From: Aquipuribacter nitratireducens
GTDB taxonomy: Bacteria; Actinomycetota; Actinomycetes; Actinomycetales; JBBAYJ01
Direction of reading: 5' to 3'
NCBI RefSeq assembly: GCF_037860835.1
Contig: NZ_JBBEOG010000004.1
Coordinates: 124,001 to 188,000, forward strand
DNA: 64,000 nt
Shown: in pieces, positions 36,670 to 48,554 of the stretch
Layout of the letters: each line of letters begins with the position of its first letter
Numbering within the stretch: the stretch's first letter is position 1
Notes under the pieces: model-generated
Databases searched by the model: none
Told to the model about the DNA's origin: nothing
Seen by the model: only the letters and a program-made list of their open reading frames with translations
Translations under genes and position numbers: made by a program

Positions 36670-37917
36670 GTGCCGAACGAGGACCGTGTGACGGTGAGCA
36701 CCAGCAGCCTCCACACGGTCCTCGTGGGCCGTCAGGGCATCCATGAGCTCGTCGGCGGGATCGCCGGTGGGCTGGTCGGCTACGAGCTGCTGTTCCGGCA
36801 GCTCCCCATCGAGTCGCTGCAGGACGAGCAGGACCACGAGGCGGCGACGGCCCAGGTGCTGAGCGCCGTCTTCGGCGACTTCGGGGTCGACGACATCTCG
36901 GGCCGGCTGCCCCTCTACGTCAACGCGCCGCGCGGCTACGTGGTCGGCGACGTCCCGCTGCCCGACGTGCCGGACCGGGTCGTCGTCGAGGTCCTCGAGC
37001 ACGTGGGTGTCGACGCCGAGGTCCTCGAGGGCGTCGAGCGGCTGCGCGCCCAGGGCTACCGGGTCGCGATCGACGACTGGGACGGCGACGCCCGCCGCGA
37101 GCCGCTCCTGCGGGTCGCCGACGTCGTGAAGATCGACCTGTCCCGCCTCGGCCAGGCCGCCCTCCACCAGGTCGTCGAACAGGCCCGAGCCGTGGCACCG
37201 CACGCGCAGGTCCTCGTCGAGCGGGTCGAGACCGAGCTCGACCTCGAGCTCGCGGCCGCGGCCGGCGCCGACCTGGTCCAGGGCTTCTTCCTCGACCGTC
37301 CCCGCACCGTCGCGACGTCGACGCTCACGCCGTCCGAGGTCGCGTGCGTCCGGCTCCTCGCCGCGCTGGCCGCGGAGGCGGAGGCGTCCGAGGTCGAGGC
37401 GCTCGTGTCCTCCGACCCGGGCCTGGCCCTGCGGGTGCTGCGGACGGCGAGCAGCCCCGCCGGTGTCGGGCGCCCCGTCCGCTCGGTCCTGCAGGCCGTC
37501 GTCCTGCTCGGGCCCCGCATCCTCAGCGCGTGGGTCGTGCTCATGGTGCTCGGCGGGTCGCGCAAGGTCCCCCGCGAGCACGTCGTCACGATGCTCGCCC
37601 GTGCGGGCGCGTGCGGCCGGCTCGAGCCGGAGCACCGCGACGTCGCCTACACGGCGGGGCTGCTGTCGGCGGTCTCCGAGGTGCTCGGCAGCGACCCCGC
37701 CGAGACGCTGCGCTCCAGCGGCGTCGACGAGGCCGTCCAGGCCGCCGTCCTCCACGGCGAGGGTCCGGTGGGCTCCGCGCTGCGCGCGGTCGTCGGGCAC
37801 GAGCGCGGCGCGCCCGCCGTCGTCATGTCGAACGGGTACACGCCGTTCGAGGTGTCGATGGCGTACCTGGCGGCGCTCAGGGAGGCGGCTCGCACCGCCT
37901 CGGCCGTCGACGGCTGA
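36670..37917 (+). CDS. EAL-like/HDOD two-domain protein inside the dnaK locus
   Basis: 415 residues from the GTG at 36670 (an in-frame GTG at 36688 is an alternative). Residues about 15-215 are a degenerate EAL domain of the YuxH type: the EAL triplet is replaced in YELLFRQ, while VAIDDWDG, VVKIDLSRLG, LVERVET and VQGFFL are recognisable. Residues about 220-410 are an HDOD domain. Probably no c-di-GMP hydrolysis; a regulatory or scaffold role is likely. It sits 22 bases after grpE and before dnaJ, an unusual insertion into the chaperone operon. Confidence 0.87.
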   Translation: MPNEDRVTVSTSSLHTVLVGRQGIHELVGGIAGGLVGYELLFRQLPIESLQDEQDHEAATAQVLSAVFGDFGVDDISGRLPLYVNAPRGYVVGDVPLPDVPDRVVVEVLEHVGVDAEVLEGVERLRAQGYRVAIDDWDGDARREPLLRVADVVKIDLSRLGQAALHQVVEQARAVAPHAQVLVERVETELDLELAAAAGADLVQGFFLDRPRTVATSTLTPSEVACVRLLAALAAEAEASEVEALVSSDPGLALRVLRTASSPAGVGRPVRSVLQAVVLLGPRILSAWVVLMVLGGSRKVPREHVVTMLARAGACGRLEPEHRDVAYTAGLLSAVSEVLGSDPAETLRSSGVDEAVQAAVLHGEGPVGSALRAVVGHERGAPAVVMSNGYTPFEVSMAYLAALREAARTASAVDG

Positions 37918-37923
37918 GCCAAA

Positions 37924-37944
37924 CTTGACACGACCCGACTCAGG
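37924..37944 (+). promoter_or_regulatory. HAIR-type HspR site upstream of dnaJ-hspR
   Basis: CTTGACA (37924-37930), N7, ACTCAGG (37938-37944) matches the HspR consensus CTTGAGT-N7-ACTCAAG with three substitutions, 21 bases before the dnaJ ATG. It includes TTGACA as a possible -35. It gives dnaJ-hspR its own HspR-controlled promoter, separate from dnaK-grpE. Confidence 0.75.
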
Positions 37945-37964
37945 GTTGCACCCTGGTCCGCACC

Positions 37965-39023
37965 ATGACGGGACAGGACTGGCTGGAGAAGGACTTCTAC
38001 GCGGTCCTCGGCGTGCCCAAGGACGCCGACGCCGCCGCGGTGAAGAAGGCGTACCGCGCGCTCGCCCGCAAGCACCACCCGGACGCCAACGCCGGTGACG
38101 CCGCCGCGGAGCAGCGGTTCAAGGACATCGGCGAGGCGTACTCGGTCCTGTCCGACCCCGAGAAGCGCCAGCAGTACGACGCCGTGCGGGCGATGCGCTC
38201 CGGTGCCCGCTTCACCGCGGGGAGCGGGGCGGGCCCCGGCGGCGCCGGCTTCGAGGACCTGTTCGGCGGCATGTTCGGCGGGGCGCCCCGCGGCGGCTAC
38301 GGCACCCGCACGAGCGGCCGCCGCAGCAGCCAGGGCTCGCAGGAGTTCGACGACCTCCTCGCCGACCTCCTCGGCGGGCAGGCCGGGTTCGGGGGCGCGC
38401 CCGGCGGCGGGCCGACCGGCGGCTTCCCCGGTGCCACCCGCGGCCCCGTCAAGGGCGCCGACCTCACGGCCACCGCCCGGGTGACGCTCGCGCGCGCCCT
38501 GCTCGGGGCCGAGGTCGACGTCCAGGTCGCCGACCCCGGCGCCGGTCCGCGCACCGTCCACGTCCGCCTGCCCGCCGGGGTGAAGGACGGGCAGAAGGTC
38601 CGCGTGCGCGGCAAGGGCGCCACCGGGTCGGCGGGCCGGGGCGACCTGCTCGTGACGGTCCGCGTCGAGTCGCACGAGGTCTTCTCCTGGGACGGTGCCG
38701 CCCTGCGCGTGAACGTGCCTGTCACCTTCGCCGAGGCCGCCCTCGGGGCGACCGTGCAGGTCCCGACGCTCGAGGGCGTCGCCCGGCTCAAGGTGCCCGC
38801 CGGCACCCCGTCCGGGCGGACGTTCCGGCTCAAGGGCCGCGGCCCCGCCGTCAAGGGCGCTCCCACCGACCTGCTCGCGACCGTCACCGTCGTCGTGCCG
38901 CAGAAGCTGAGCGGCGAGGCGCGTGCGGCGGTCGAGACGCTGCGCCGGGCCGACGAGGGCGCGGACCCGCGCGCCGACCTGCTCGCCGCGGCGGAGTCCC
39001 TGCGCCAGGAGGTGGCGTCGTGA
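37965..39023 (+). CDS. dnaJ: DnaJ-type cochaperone without zinc finger
   Basis: 352 residues. J domain at 8-75 with HPD at 38-40 ([11 protein letters not shown]), a long Gly/Phe/Arg-rich linker (about 85-150), then two C-terminal beta-sandwich domains ([44 protein letters not shown]). None of the four CxxCxGxG zinc motifs is present, so by class it is a type II, CbpA-like J protein, although in the dnaJ position. Stop overlaps the hspR GTG (GTGA). Confidence 0.93.
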   Translation: MTGQDWLEKDFYAVLGVPKDADAAAVKKAYRALARKHHPDANAGDAAAEQRFKDIGEAYSVLSDPEKRQQYDAVRAMRSGARFTAGSGAGPGGAGFEDLFGGMFGGAPRGGYGTRTSGRRSSQGSQEFDDLLADLLGGQAGFGGAPGGGPTGGFPGATRGPVKGADLTATARVTLARALLGAEVDVQVADPGAGPRTVHVRLPAGVKDGQKVRVRGKGATGSAGRGDLLVTVRVESHEVFSWDGAALRVNVPVTFAEAALGATVQVPTLEGVARLKVPAGTPSGRTFRLKGRGPAVKGAPTDLLATVTVVVPQKLSGEARAAVETLRRADEGADPRADLLAAAESLRQEVAS

Positions 39024-39451
39024 GCGAGGCGAGGACCGTCCGCCGGGCCTACGTCATCTCCGTCGCGGCCGACCTCGCCGGCATGCACCCGCAGACGCTG
39101 CGCCAGTACGACCGCGAGGGGCTCGTCACCCCGACCCGCACCCGCGGCGGCGGCCGGCGCTACACCGACGACGACGTCGAGCGCCTCCGCGAGGTCCAGC
39201 GCCTGTCGCAGCAGGAGGGCGTCAACCTCGCCGGTATCCGCCGCATCCTCGAGCTCGAGGCGGAGGTCCGCCGGCTGAAGGACGAGCTGGCCGCCGCGCG
39301 CGACGACCTGCGCCGCACCCGCGAGGCCGCCGACCGGGTGTTCGCCGCCGGGGCCGCCGGGGACATCGTCGCGATGCCGCCCGGCCGCCGCCCCCGCCGC
39401 CGCGAGGTGTCGACGGCGCTCGTGGTCTGGCGCCCGCAGTCCCGCGCCTGA
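39020..39451 (+). CDS. hspR: Heat-shock repressor HspR (MerR family)
   Basis: 143 residues from the GTG at 39020, overlapping the dnaJ stop. MerR-type winged helix: [71 protein letters not shown], then a coiled-coil helix and a basic tail. HspR binds HAIR repeats and needs DnaK as corepressor in Streptomyces. Matching sites are seen before dnaK, dnaJ and clpB in this window, so it should autoregulate. Confidence 0.97.
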   Translation: MSEARTVRRAYVISVAADLAGMHPQTLRQYDREGLVTPTRTRGGGRRYTDDDVERLREVQRLSQQEGVNLAGIRRILELEAEVRRLKDELAAARDDLRRTREAADRVFAAGAAGDIVAMPPGRRPRRREVSTALVVWRPQSRA

Positions 39452-39467
39452 CCCGCCCCGCCGTCTG

Positions 39468-39585
39468 TCTGCGTTTTTGCCGACTTCTGGCGCGTAGGTC
39501 TGCGTTTGTGTCGACGGTTGGCGCGTAGGTCTGCGTTTGTGTCGACGGTTGGCGCGTAGGTCTGCGTTCTTGCCGACGTGGGCGG
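39468..39585. repeat. Intergenic tandem repeat, 31-bp period
   Basis: TCTGCGTTT or TCTGCGTTC starts at 39468, 39499, 39530 and 39561, an exact 31-bp period. The unit is TCTGCGTTTGTGTCGACGG followed by TTGGCGCGTAGG; the second and third copies are identical, the outer ones vary. It fills the space between the convergent ends of hspR and the AGCS transporter gene. It is relatively T-rich, unlike surrounding DNA. Possibly an extragenic repeat family with a role at gene ends. Confidence 0.88.
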
Positions 39586-41139
39586 TCAGGCGGTGGGCTC
39601 GCGCTCCGCGATCGGAACGATCTCGCCCGCCCGACGCGCCGCGGTGTAGTCGCGCAGCATCTGCCGCACCTCGGGGAACAGCAGGTAGAGCCCGAGGATG
39701 TTGACGAGCGCGCAGATGAAGAGCATCGCGTCGGCGAAGCTCAGCACCGCGGAGAACGTCAGCACCGTGCCGATGACGGTGAAGACGCAGTAGAGGAGCT
39801 TGAAGGTGAGCTCGCTGCCGGGCGTGCGGCCGAACAGCGTCGTCCACGCCTTCAGCGTGTAGTACGACCACGTGATGAGGGTCGAGAACGCGAACAGCGC
39901 GACCGCGATCGCGAGCACGACGGGGAACCACGGGATGACGGTCGCGAAGGCGTCGGAGGTGAGGACGACGCCGTCGGGGCTCGGGCTCTCACCGGCCGCG
40001 TAGGCGTCCCGCGCGTCGAGCCACGACTGGGGCGACGCCACGACGATCGTGACGGCCGTCATCGTGCAGATGATGACGGTGTCGATGAACGGCTCGAGCA
40101 GGGCGACGTAGCCCTCGGTCACCGGGTGACGGGTCTTGACCGCCGAGTGCGCGATGGCCGCGGACCCGAGCCCGGCCTCGTTGGAGAAGGCCGCGCGCTG
40201 GAAGCCGACGACCATCACGCCGATGATCCCTCCCGCGACCCCCTCGGGGTCGAAGGCGCCGTCGACGATCGCGGCGAACGCCCCCGGCACCGCGGTCGCG
40301 TTGAACGCGAGGACCGTGAGGCACGCGAGCACGTAGACGATCGCCATCGCGGGGACCAGCCGGCTCGTGACCTTCGCGATCGACTGGATGCCGCCGATGA
40401 TGACGGCGCCGACGAGCGTCGCGAGCACCAGACCGAAGATCAGCGACGCGCCGCCGGAGCCGAGCGGGCCGTCCGCGCCGCCGGTGACGTTCTCCGCCTG
40501 CGCGAAGGTCTGGTTGGCCTGGAACATGTTCCCGCCGGCGAGGCCGAAGGCGAGGATCGCGACCGCGTAGACGGCGACGAGGACCTTGGCCAGGCCGGGC
40601 ACCTTGAGCTTGCGGAAGGCGACGGCGAGGTAGCGGAACGGACCGCCGGTCACCGTGCCGTCCGGGTGCTCCTCGCGGAAGGCCACCCCGAGCGTGCACT
40701 CGACGAACTTCGTCGCCATGCCGAGCAGGCCGGCGACGATCATCCAGAACGTCGCGCCCGGCCCGCCGATCGACACCGCGACCGCGACGCCGGCGATGTT
40801 GCCGAGGCCGACGGTCCCCGACACCGCCGCGGTCAGCGCCTGGAAGTGCGTGACCTCACCGGGCGCCGTGGGGTCGTCGTACTTCCCGCGGGCGAGGGCG
40901 GTCGCGTGGGCGAAGCCGCGGATCTGGATGAACTTGTAGCCGATGGTGAAGACGACCGCGCCGATGATGAGCCACGACACGATCCACGGGAACGAGATCT
41001 CCCCGAACGTGACGGGCGCGAAGATGACGGCGCTGACGGCGTCGGACACCGGTGTGAAGGCGCCGTCGATGGCGTTCTCCACCCGCTCGATCGGACCGGT
41101 CGTGGCGCTCGTCGCCAGCAGCGGCAGGCTCGCGGACAT
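39586..41139 (-). CDS. Amino acid carrier, alanine/glycine:cation symporter (AGCS) family
   Basis: 517 residues, about eleven membrane segments. AGCS signatures are clear: FQALTAAVSGTVGLGNIAGVAVAVSIGGPGATFWMIVAGLLGMATKFVECTLG, GGPFRYLA, and FQRAAFSNEAGLGSAAIAHSAVKTRHPVTEGYVALLEPFIDT. Imports alanine or glycine with Na+ or H+. The ATG at 41139 is preceded by AGGGAGC-type sequence. No regulator lies nearby. Confidence 0.94.
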   Translation of the reverse strand: MSASLPLLATSATTGPIERVENAIDGAFTPVSDAVSAVIFAPVTFGEISFPWIVSWLIIGAVVFTIGYKFIQIRGFAHATALARGKYDDPTAPGEVTHFQALTAAVSGTVGLGNIAGVAVAVSIGGPGATFWMIVAGLLGMATKFVECTLGVAFREEHPDGTVTGGPFRYLAVAFRKLKVPGLAKVLVAVYAVAILAFGLAGGNMFQANQTFAQAENVTGGADGPLGSGGASLIFGLVLATLVGAVIIGGIQSIAKVTSRLVPAMAIVYVLACLTVLAFNATAVPGAFAAIVDGAFDPEGVAGGIIGVMVVGFQRAAFSNEAGLGSAAIAHSAVKTRHPVTEGYVALLEPFIDTVIICTMTAVTIVVASPQSWLDARDAYAAGESPSPDGVVLTSDAFATVIPWFPVVLAIAVALFAFSTLITWSYYTLKAWTTLFGRTPGSELTFKLLYCVFTVIGTVLTFSAVLSFADAMLFICALVNILGLYLLFPEVRQMLRDYTAARRAGEIVPIAEREPTA

Positions 41140-41247
41140 CTGGGCTCCCTCGGGTCGGGACCCGGGCGCCGGTGCCCGGGAGCAGCGGGACCTGCCCGAC
41201 CGTAGTGACCCCGCGCCGACCGGGCCACCCCGGCGCGCGGCCCGGGC

Positions 41248-42093
41248 TCACACGATGTCGACGAGGTCGGCGACGGACTCCCGCACGAGCGTGGGCCGGT
41301 ACGGGTAGCGGCCGAGCTCCTTCTCGTGGGTGGACCCGGACAGCACGAGGACGGTGCGGAGGCCCGCCTCCATGCCGGCGACGACGTCGGTGTCCATCCG
41401 GTCGCCGACCATCGTCGTGGTCTCCGAGTGCGCCCCGATGAGGTTCATGGCGTAGCGGAACATCACGGGGTTCGGCTTGCCGATGACGTACGGGCGGCGC
41501 TCCGTCGCCGTCGCGATGAGCTCGGCGACGGCTCCGCACGCGGGCAGCGGTCCCTCGGGGGAGGGGCCCGTCGGGTCGGGGTTCGTGGCGATGAAGCGGG
41601 CGCCGTTCGTGATGTGACGGATCGCCTTGGTGATCGCCTCGAACGAGTACGTGCGGGTCTCGCCGAGCACGACGTAGTCCGGGTCGGTGTCGGTGATGAC
41701 GAACCCGCTCTCGTGCAGCGCCGACGTCAGGCCGGTCTCGCCGACGACGTAGACCGACGCCCCCTCGGCCTGGTCGCGCAGGAACGTCGCCGTCGCGAGC
41801 GCGGAGGTCCAGATCTCCTCCTCGCGGACGTCGACGCCGCTGCCCTGGAGCCGGTTCGCGAGGTCGCGCGCGGTCCAGATCGAGTTGTTCGTCAGGACGA
41901 GGAACGGTCGGCCTGCCTCGCGCAGCGCGGCGAGGAACCGGTCGGCGCCAGGGACCATCTCCCCCTCGCGCACCAGGACGCCGTCCATGTCGGTGAGCCA
42001 CGCGCGCGACTCGAAGTCCTCGTGCGTGCCGCTGCCGTCGCCTGCGGCGCTCGTCGTGCCGTCGGACTCGCGGGTGGACTGCCTGCTCGCCAT
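41248..42093 (-). CDS. HAD-superfamily phosphatase, NagD-like (class IIA)
   Basis: 281 residues from the ATG at 42093; an in-frame ATG at 42159 would overlap the clpB promoter and is rejected. HAD motif I is DMDGVLVREGEMVPGADRFLAALREAG, motif II FLVLTNNSI, the IIA cap domain follows, motif III KPNPVMFRYAM and motif IV MVGDRMDTDVVAGMEAGL. A ribonucleotide or sugar-phosphate monophosphatase is expected. Low-complexity Ser/Asp/Gly N-terminus of 25 residues. Confidence 0.92.
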   Translation of the reverse strand: MASRQSTRESDGTTSAAGDGSGTHEDFESRAWLTDMDGVLVREGEMVPGADRFLAALREAGRPFLVLTNNSIWTARDLANRLQGSGVDVREEEIWTSALATATFLRDQAEGASVYVVGETGLTSALHESGFVITDTDPDYVVLGETRTYSFEAITKAIRHITNGARFIATNPDPTGPSPEGPLPACGAVAELIATATERRPYVIGKPNPVMFRYAMNLIGAHSETTTMVGDRMDTDVVAGMEAGLRTVLVLSGSTHEKELGRYPYRPTLVRESVADLVDIV

Positions 42094-42139
42094 GTCGGAC
42101 GAGCCTATGGGTGGGGACGTCCGGCGGCAGCCCACCGAA

Positions 42140-42188
42140 GTTGACGCGACGTGGCTCAACTTCCATACTTGAGCCCGATCGGCTCAAG
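42140..42188 (+). promoter_or_regulatory. clpB promoter with two HAIR-type HspR sites
   Basis: Site 1 (42140-42160) is GTTGACG-N7-GCTCAAC; site 2 (42168-42188) is CTTGAGC-CCGATCG-GCTCAAG, a perfect 21-bp palindrome. The promoter TTGACG (42141-42146), 17-bp spacer, CATACT (42164-42169) lies between and under them, so site 1 covers the -35 and site 2 the -10/start. This is the clearest HspR promoter in the window. Confidence 0.92.
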
Positions 42189-42204
42189 ACCAGGAGGACG
42201 TCTG

Positions 42205-44808
<2,604 letters not shown>

Positions 44809-44910
44809 GCCGGTCACGCCCCCTCTGACCGTCCGTTTCGTCCCGACCCCACGCGGGTACCCGGCGTCCAGGCGCCCGCGGACGACGGGCGGTGCGGGTA
44901 GGCGGCGACG

Positions 44911-46428
44911 ATGACGGACGGCCCCGGCGGCTCCACGGCAGGCGCATCGAGCGCGGCGGCTCGGACCGCCGCGGGCGACCCCGGCGACGGCGAGCAGGGG
45001 GGCGGCCGCAGCCACACCGCCAACGCCGTGCTCATCTCGGTCGTCGCCGCCATCGGCGGGTTCCTCTTCGGCTTCGACACCGCCGTCATCAACGGCGCCG
45101 TCGACGCCCTCAGCGGCGACTTCGAGCTGTCCCCGGGTCTCACCGGCTTCGCCGTCTCCAGCGCACTGCTCGGCTGCGCCACCGGGGCATGGTTCGCCGG
45201 CGGCGCCGCCGACCGGTTCGGTCGGCCCAAGGTCATGATCATCGCGAGCGTCCTCTTCACCGCGAGCGCGATCGGGTCCGGCCTCGCGTTCGGCGTGTGG
45301 GACCTCATCCTCTGGCGCGTCGTCGGCGGTCTGGGTGTCGGGACCGCCTCCGTCATCGCTCCCGCCTACATCGCGGAGATCGCGCCCGCGGCGATCCGCG
45401 GCCGGCTCGGCTCCCTCCAGCAGCTCGCGATCGTCACCGGCATCTTCGTCGCGCTGCTGTCCGACGCCTTCCTCGCCGGGGCCGCCGGCGGTGCCGCCGA
45501 GGAGCTGTGGCTCGGGCTGACCGCGTGGCGGTGGATGTTCCTGTCCGAGCTCGTCCCCGCGGTCGCCTACGGCCTCCTCGCCCTCACCATCCCGGAGTCG
45601 CCGCGCTTCCTCGTCGCGCGGGGCGAGGACCGCCGCGCCCGCACGGTGCTGCTGCGGCTCATGTCCGGCGAGAGCGCCCGCGAGCGCATCGACGCGATCA
45701 AGAAGTCGCTCCAGGGGCAGAAGGCCGTCGGGCTGTCGAACCTGCGGGGCGCGGCGCTCGGGCTGCAGCCGATCGTGTGGGTCGGGATCGCCCTGTCGCT
45801 GTTCCAGCAGCTCGTCGGCATCAACGTGATCTTCTACTACTCCACGACGCTGTGGCGCTCCGTCGGCTTCGAGGAGTCCGACGCCCTCACCGTCACCGTC
45901 ATCACGTCCGTGACGAACGTCGCCGTGACGGTCGTCGCGATCCTCCTGGTCGACAGGATCGGCAGGCGCCCGCTGCTGCTCATCGGCTCGACGGCGATGA
46001 CCGCCGCACTCGCCACCATGGCCGTGTGCTTCTCGCAGGCGACAGGGTCGGGGGAGGACGTGAGCCTCGCGGAGCCGTGGTCGACGGTGGCCCTCGTCGC
46101 GGCGAACGTCTTCGTCGTCGGGTTCGGCGTCTCGTGGGGCCCGGTCGTGTGGGTGCTGCTCGGGGAGATGTTCCCCAACCGGCTCCGGGCGCCCGCCCTG
46201 GCGGTCGCCGCGGCCGCGCAGTGGGTCGCGAACTTCGCCGTCAGCACGACCTTCCCGTGGCTGTCGGAGAACGCGGGTCTCGCCGTGACCTACGGCGGCT
46301 ACGCGGCCTTCGCGCTCCTGTCCGGGCTGTTCGTCGCGACCGTCGTGCAGGAGACCAAGGGGCGCGAGCTGGAGGACATGACGGGAGAGACCGGACGACG
46401 TCGCAAGGACCTCGTCGGCAGCACGTGA
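44911..46428 (+). CDS. Sugar porter MFS transporter
   Basis: 505 residues, twelve membrane segments after a 30-residue disordered Gly/Ser/Asp N-terminus. Sugar porter motifs: GGFLFGFDTAVINGAV, GGAADRFGRPKVMIIAS, WRVVGGLGVGTASVIAPAYIAEIAPAAIRGRLGSLQQLAIVTG, PESPRFLVARG, QQLVGINVIFYYSTTLW, DRIGRRPLLLIG and the C-terminal VQETKGRELEDM. Proton-sugar symport is expected; substrate may be a pentose or hexose. A TAGGCG element ends 6 nt before the ATG, compatible with a leaderless mRNA. Could supply the arabinose pathway, unproven. Confidence 0.93.
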   Translation: MTDGPGGSTAGASSAAARTAAGDPGDGEQGGGRSHTANAVLISVVAAIGGFLFGFDTAVINGAVDALSGDFELSPGLTGFAVSSALLGCATGAWFAGGAADRFGRPKVMIIASVLFTASAIGSGLAFGVWDLILWRVVGGLGVGTASVIAPAYIAEIAPAAIRGRLGSLQQLAIVTGIFVALLSDAFLAGAAGGAAEELWLGLTAWRWMFLSELVPAVAYGLLALTIPESPRFLVARGEDRRARTVLLRLMSGESARERIDAIKKSLQGQKAVGLSNLRGAALGLQPIVWVGIALSLFQQLVGINVIFYYSTTLWRSVGFEESDALTVTVITSVTNVAVTVVAILLVDRIGRRPLLLIGSTAMTAALATMAVCFSQATGSGEDVSLAEPWSTVALVAANVFVVGFGVSWGPVVWVLLGEMFPNRLRAPALAVAAAAQWVANFAVSTTFPWLSENAGLAVTYGGYAAFALLSGLFVATVVQETKGRELEDMTGETGRRRKDLVGST

Positions 46429-46472
46429 CCGTCCTGCCACCCGACCGTCTGGAAACACAAACTTCTGCCGGA

Positions 46473-46505
46473 GGCCTGTTACCGCCGGGTACGTCCCGCT
46501 AGGTT
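46473..46505 (+). promoter_or_regulatory. Promoter with 19-bp element shared with the M28 peptidase gene
   Basis: GGCCTGTTACCGCCGGGTA (46473-46491) is followed after 8 bases by TAGGTT (46500-46505), a -10 like sequence. GTTACC (46478-46483) lies 16 bp before the -10. The same 19 bases recur at 48555 with the same spacing. TACC-GCCG-GGTA within it is a dyad. The element starts 86 bases before the ATG at 46559. Confidence 0.7.
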
Positions 46506-46558
46506 CGCCGCCATCGACGGCGGCGGACGAGCCGCCTCAGCCACGAATGAGGTCGAGG

Positions 46559-48427
46559 ATGAGACGACGACTACCGGCAGCGATCGCGGCCGGAGCAGCA
46601 GCCACCCTGCTCCTGCCCATGGCCGCCTACGCGCACCCGGACCACGGGCAGCAGTCCGGCAAGGAGATGTTCCCCGGCGAGGGGGTCATCGTCGAGGGGG
46701 ACAAGCAGCACGGGGGTGACGAGGGCCACCTCGACCCCGTCAGCTACGGGGTCGAGGTCGTCGGCAAGGCGCCCGTCAGCCCCACCGAGGGCGGCCTCGA
46801 GGGTCGCGTGGCCGACGTGTACGCGAAGGGCGACTACGCCTACCTCACGTCGTTCCGCGGCAACGGCACCGACGCGTGCGTCGGCGGCGTCTTCGTCATG
46901 GACATCTCCGACCTCGAGAACCCCGCCGAGGTGCCCGACTCCTTCATCCCCACCAGCCCCGGCTCGTACGCCGGCGAAGGCGTCCAGGTCATCACGATCG
47001 GCAAGCGGGACGTCCTCATCCACCAGAACGAGACCTGCCCGGGGGCGACGCCGGACGCCGGGACCTTCGGCGGCATCAACCTCTGGGACGTGACGGACCC
47101 CACCAACCCCGTCCAGCTCGCTGCGCACGCCGGTGACACCGACGGCGGCGCGTCCGCCAACACCGTCCACAGCTTCTACGCGTGGTACGACCACAAGTCG
47201 AAGCGCACCTGGGCCGCGCTCGTCGACAACGAGGAGTTCGCCGACGTCGACATCATGGACATCAGCGACCCGGCCAACCCGGTCATGGTGAACGACACCC
47301 TCGACATGGAGGCCCTCTTCGGGGTCAGCCAGGACTCGCCCGCGGGCCTCACGTCGATCTTCAGCCACGACATGGACGTCGTGAAGCTCGGCAGCAAGTA
47401 CGTGATGTCGCTCAACTACTGGGACGGCGGGTACGTCGTCCTCGACGTCTCCGACCCGCGCCCCGGTGCGGTGAAGCTCATCGCCGAGAGCGACTACGCC
47501 GCGCTCGACGAGGAGAGGCTCGCGCGCGGCCAGGAGATCTCGCCGGAGGGCAACGCCCACCAGTCGGAGATCTCGCCCAACGGCAAGTTCCTCATCGGTA
47601 CCGACGAGGACTTCAACCCGTTCCGCATCGTCGCGACCATCGACTCGGGTCCGTACGCCGGCACCGAGTTCCGCGCCGTCCAGGCCGGCGGCACCCCCGC
47701 GATCAGCGAGGACCAGTCGATCTCCGGCCCCACGACCTTCGTCGGTGAGGCGTGCTCCGCACTGCCCGCGGGGTCCGGCACCGCCCTGGTGGAGCGAGGC
47801 ACCTGCGCCTTCCAGGTCAAGCTCGACAACATCACGGCGGCCGGCTACGACGCGGGCATCGTGTTCAACGCGGTGCGCGCCGACTGCGAGACGTACGTCA
47901 ACATGCTCGCGGACAGCGAGACGACCCCGTTCGTCTTCGTCAACCGCACCACGGGCCTGCAGATGCTCGGCATCGACCCGACGTCGAGCCCGTGCACCGT
48001 CGCCAGCCCCGCGGTCGGCAGCGGGTCCGCCGACGTCACGATCGAGGCGATCTTCGACGGCTGGGGCTACGTCCGCCTCTTCAGCACGGACATCCCGCGC
48101 AGCCCGAAGGAGACCACCGGCTCGATCTCCCAGATCGACACCTACGCCGTCGAGGAGTCCCAGGACCCCGCGTACGCCGAGGGCTACGGCGACCTGTCGG
48201 TCCACGAGGTCGCCATCGACCCCGACGAGAACCTCGCCTACCTGTCGTACTACGCCGCCGGCTTCCGGGTCGTCGAGTACGGCAAGGACGGCATGACGGA
48301 GGTCGGCGCCTTCATCGACGAGGGCGGCAACAACTTCTGGGGTGTCGAGGTCATCGAGCGGGACGGCGAGACGTACGTCCTCGCCAGCGACCGCGACTAC
48401 GGGCTCTACGTGTTCCAGACCCCGTGA
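46559..48427 (+). CDS. Secreted LVIVD-repeat protein with inserted PA domain (paralogue)
   Basis: 622 residues from the ATG at 46559, chosen because ATGAGG stands six bases upstream; the ATG at 46547 would add four residues. Signal peptide MRRRLPAAIAAGAAATLLLP with cleavage near AYA-HPD. LVIVD-type blades (VFVMDISDLENPAEVP, LWDVTDPTNPVQLAAH, IMDISDPANPVMVND, VLDVSDPRPGAVKLIAE), PA domain at about 385-490 (TALVERGTCAFQVKLDNITAAGYDAGIVFN), then further blades (YVRLFSTDI; FRVVEYGKDG). Same order as the protein at 7199. No catalytic residues recognised. Confidence 0.87.
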   Translation: MRRRLPAAIAAGAAATLLLPMAAYAHPDHGQQSGKEMFPGEGVIVEGDKQHGGDEGHLDPVSYGVEVVGKAPVSPTEGGLEGRVADVYAKGDYAYLTSFRGNGTDACVGGVFVMDISDLENPAEVPDSFIPTSPGSYAGEGVQVITIGKRDVLIHQNETCPGATPDAGTFGGINLWDVTDPTNPVQLAAHAGDTDGGASANTVHSFYAWYDHKSKRTWAALVDNEEFADVDIMDISDPANPVMVNDTLDMEALFGVSQDSPAGLTSIFSHDMDVVKLGSKYVMSLNYWDGGYVVLDVSDPRPGAVKLIAESDYAALDEERLARGQEISPEGNAHQSEISPNGKFLIGTDEDFNPFRIVATIDSGPYAGTEFRAVQAGGTPAISEDQSISGPTTFVGEACSALPAGSGTALVERGTCAFQVKLDNITAAGYDAGIVFNAVRADCETYVNMLADSETTPFVFVNRTTGLQMLGIDPTSSPCTVASPAVGSGSADVTIEAIFDGWGYVRLFSTDIPRSPKETTGSISQIDTYAVEESQDPAYAEGYGDLSVHEVAIDPDENLAYLSYYAAGFRVVEYGKDGMTEVGAFIDEGGNNFWGVEVIERDGETYVLASDRDYGLYVFQTP

Positions 48428-48485
48428 CCTGAGCACCACACCCGACAGGGCCCGCGAGCGACCTGCTCGCGGGCCCTGTCGCGTC
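48424..48485 (+). terminator. Hairpin terminator, copy 1 of a duplicated cassette
   Basis: Perfect 17-bp stem (48443-48459 with 48465-48481; left arm CGACAGGGCCCGCGAGC) and loop GACCT. The whole stretch GTGACCTGAGCACCAC to CTGTCGCGTC recurs at 50241-50300 with only a 2-base indel and one substitution. The cassette begins inside the stop codon region of the LVIVD gene. Confidence 0.92.
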
Positions 48486-48554
48486 ACGCCTCGCCGATCC
48501 GGTCGACACACGAACGCCCGCTCCTATGCCACGACACGAGTATTTTCGCCGTAG

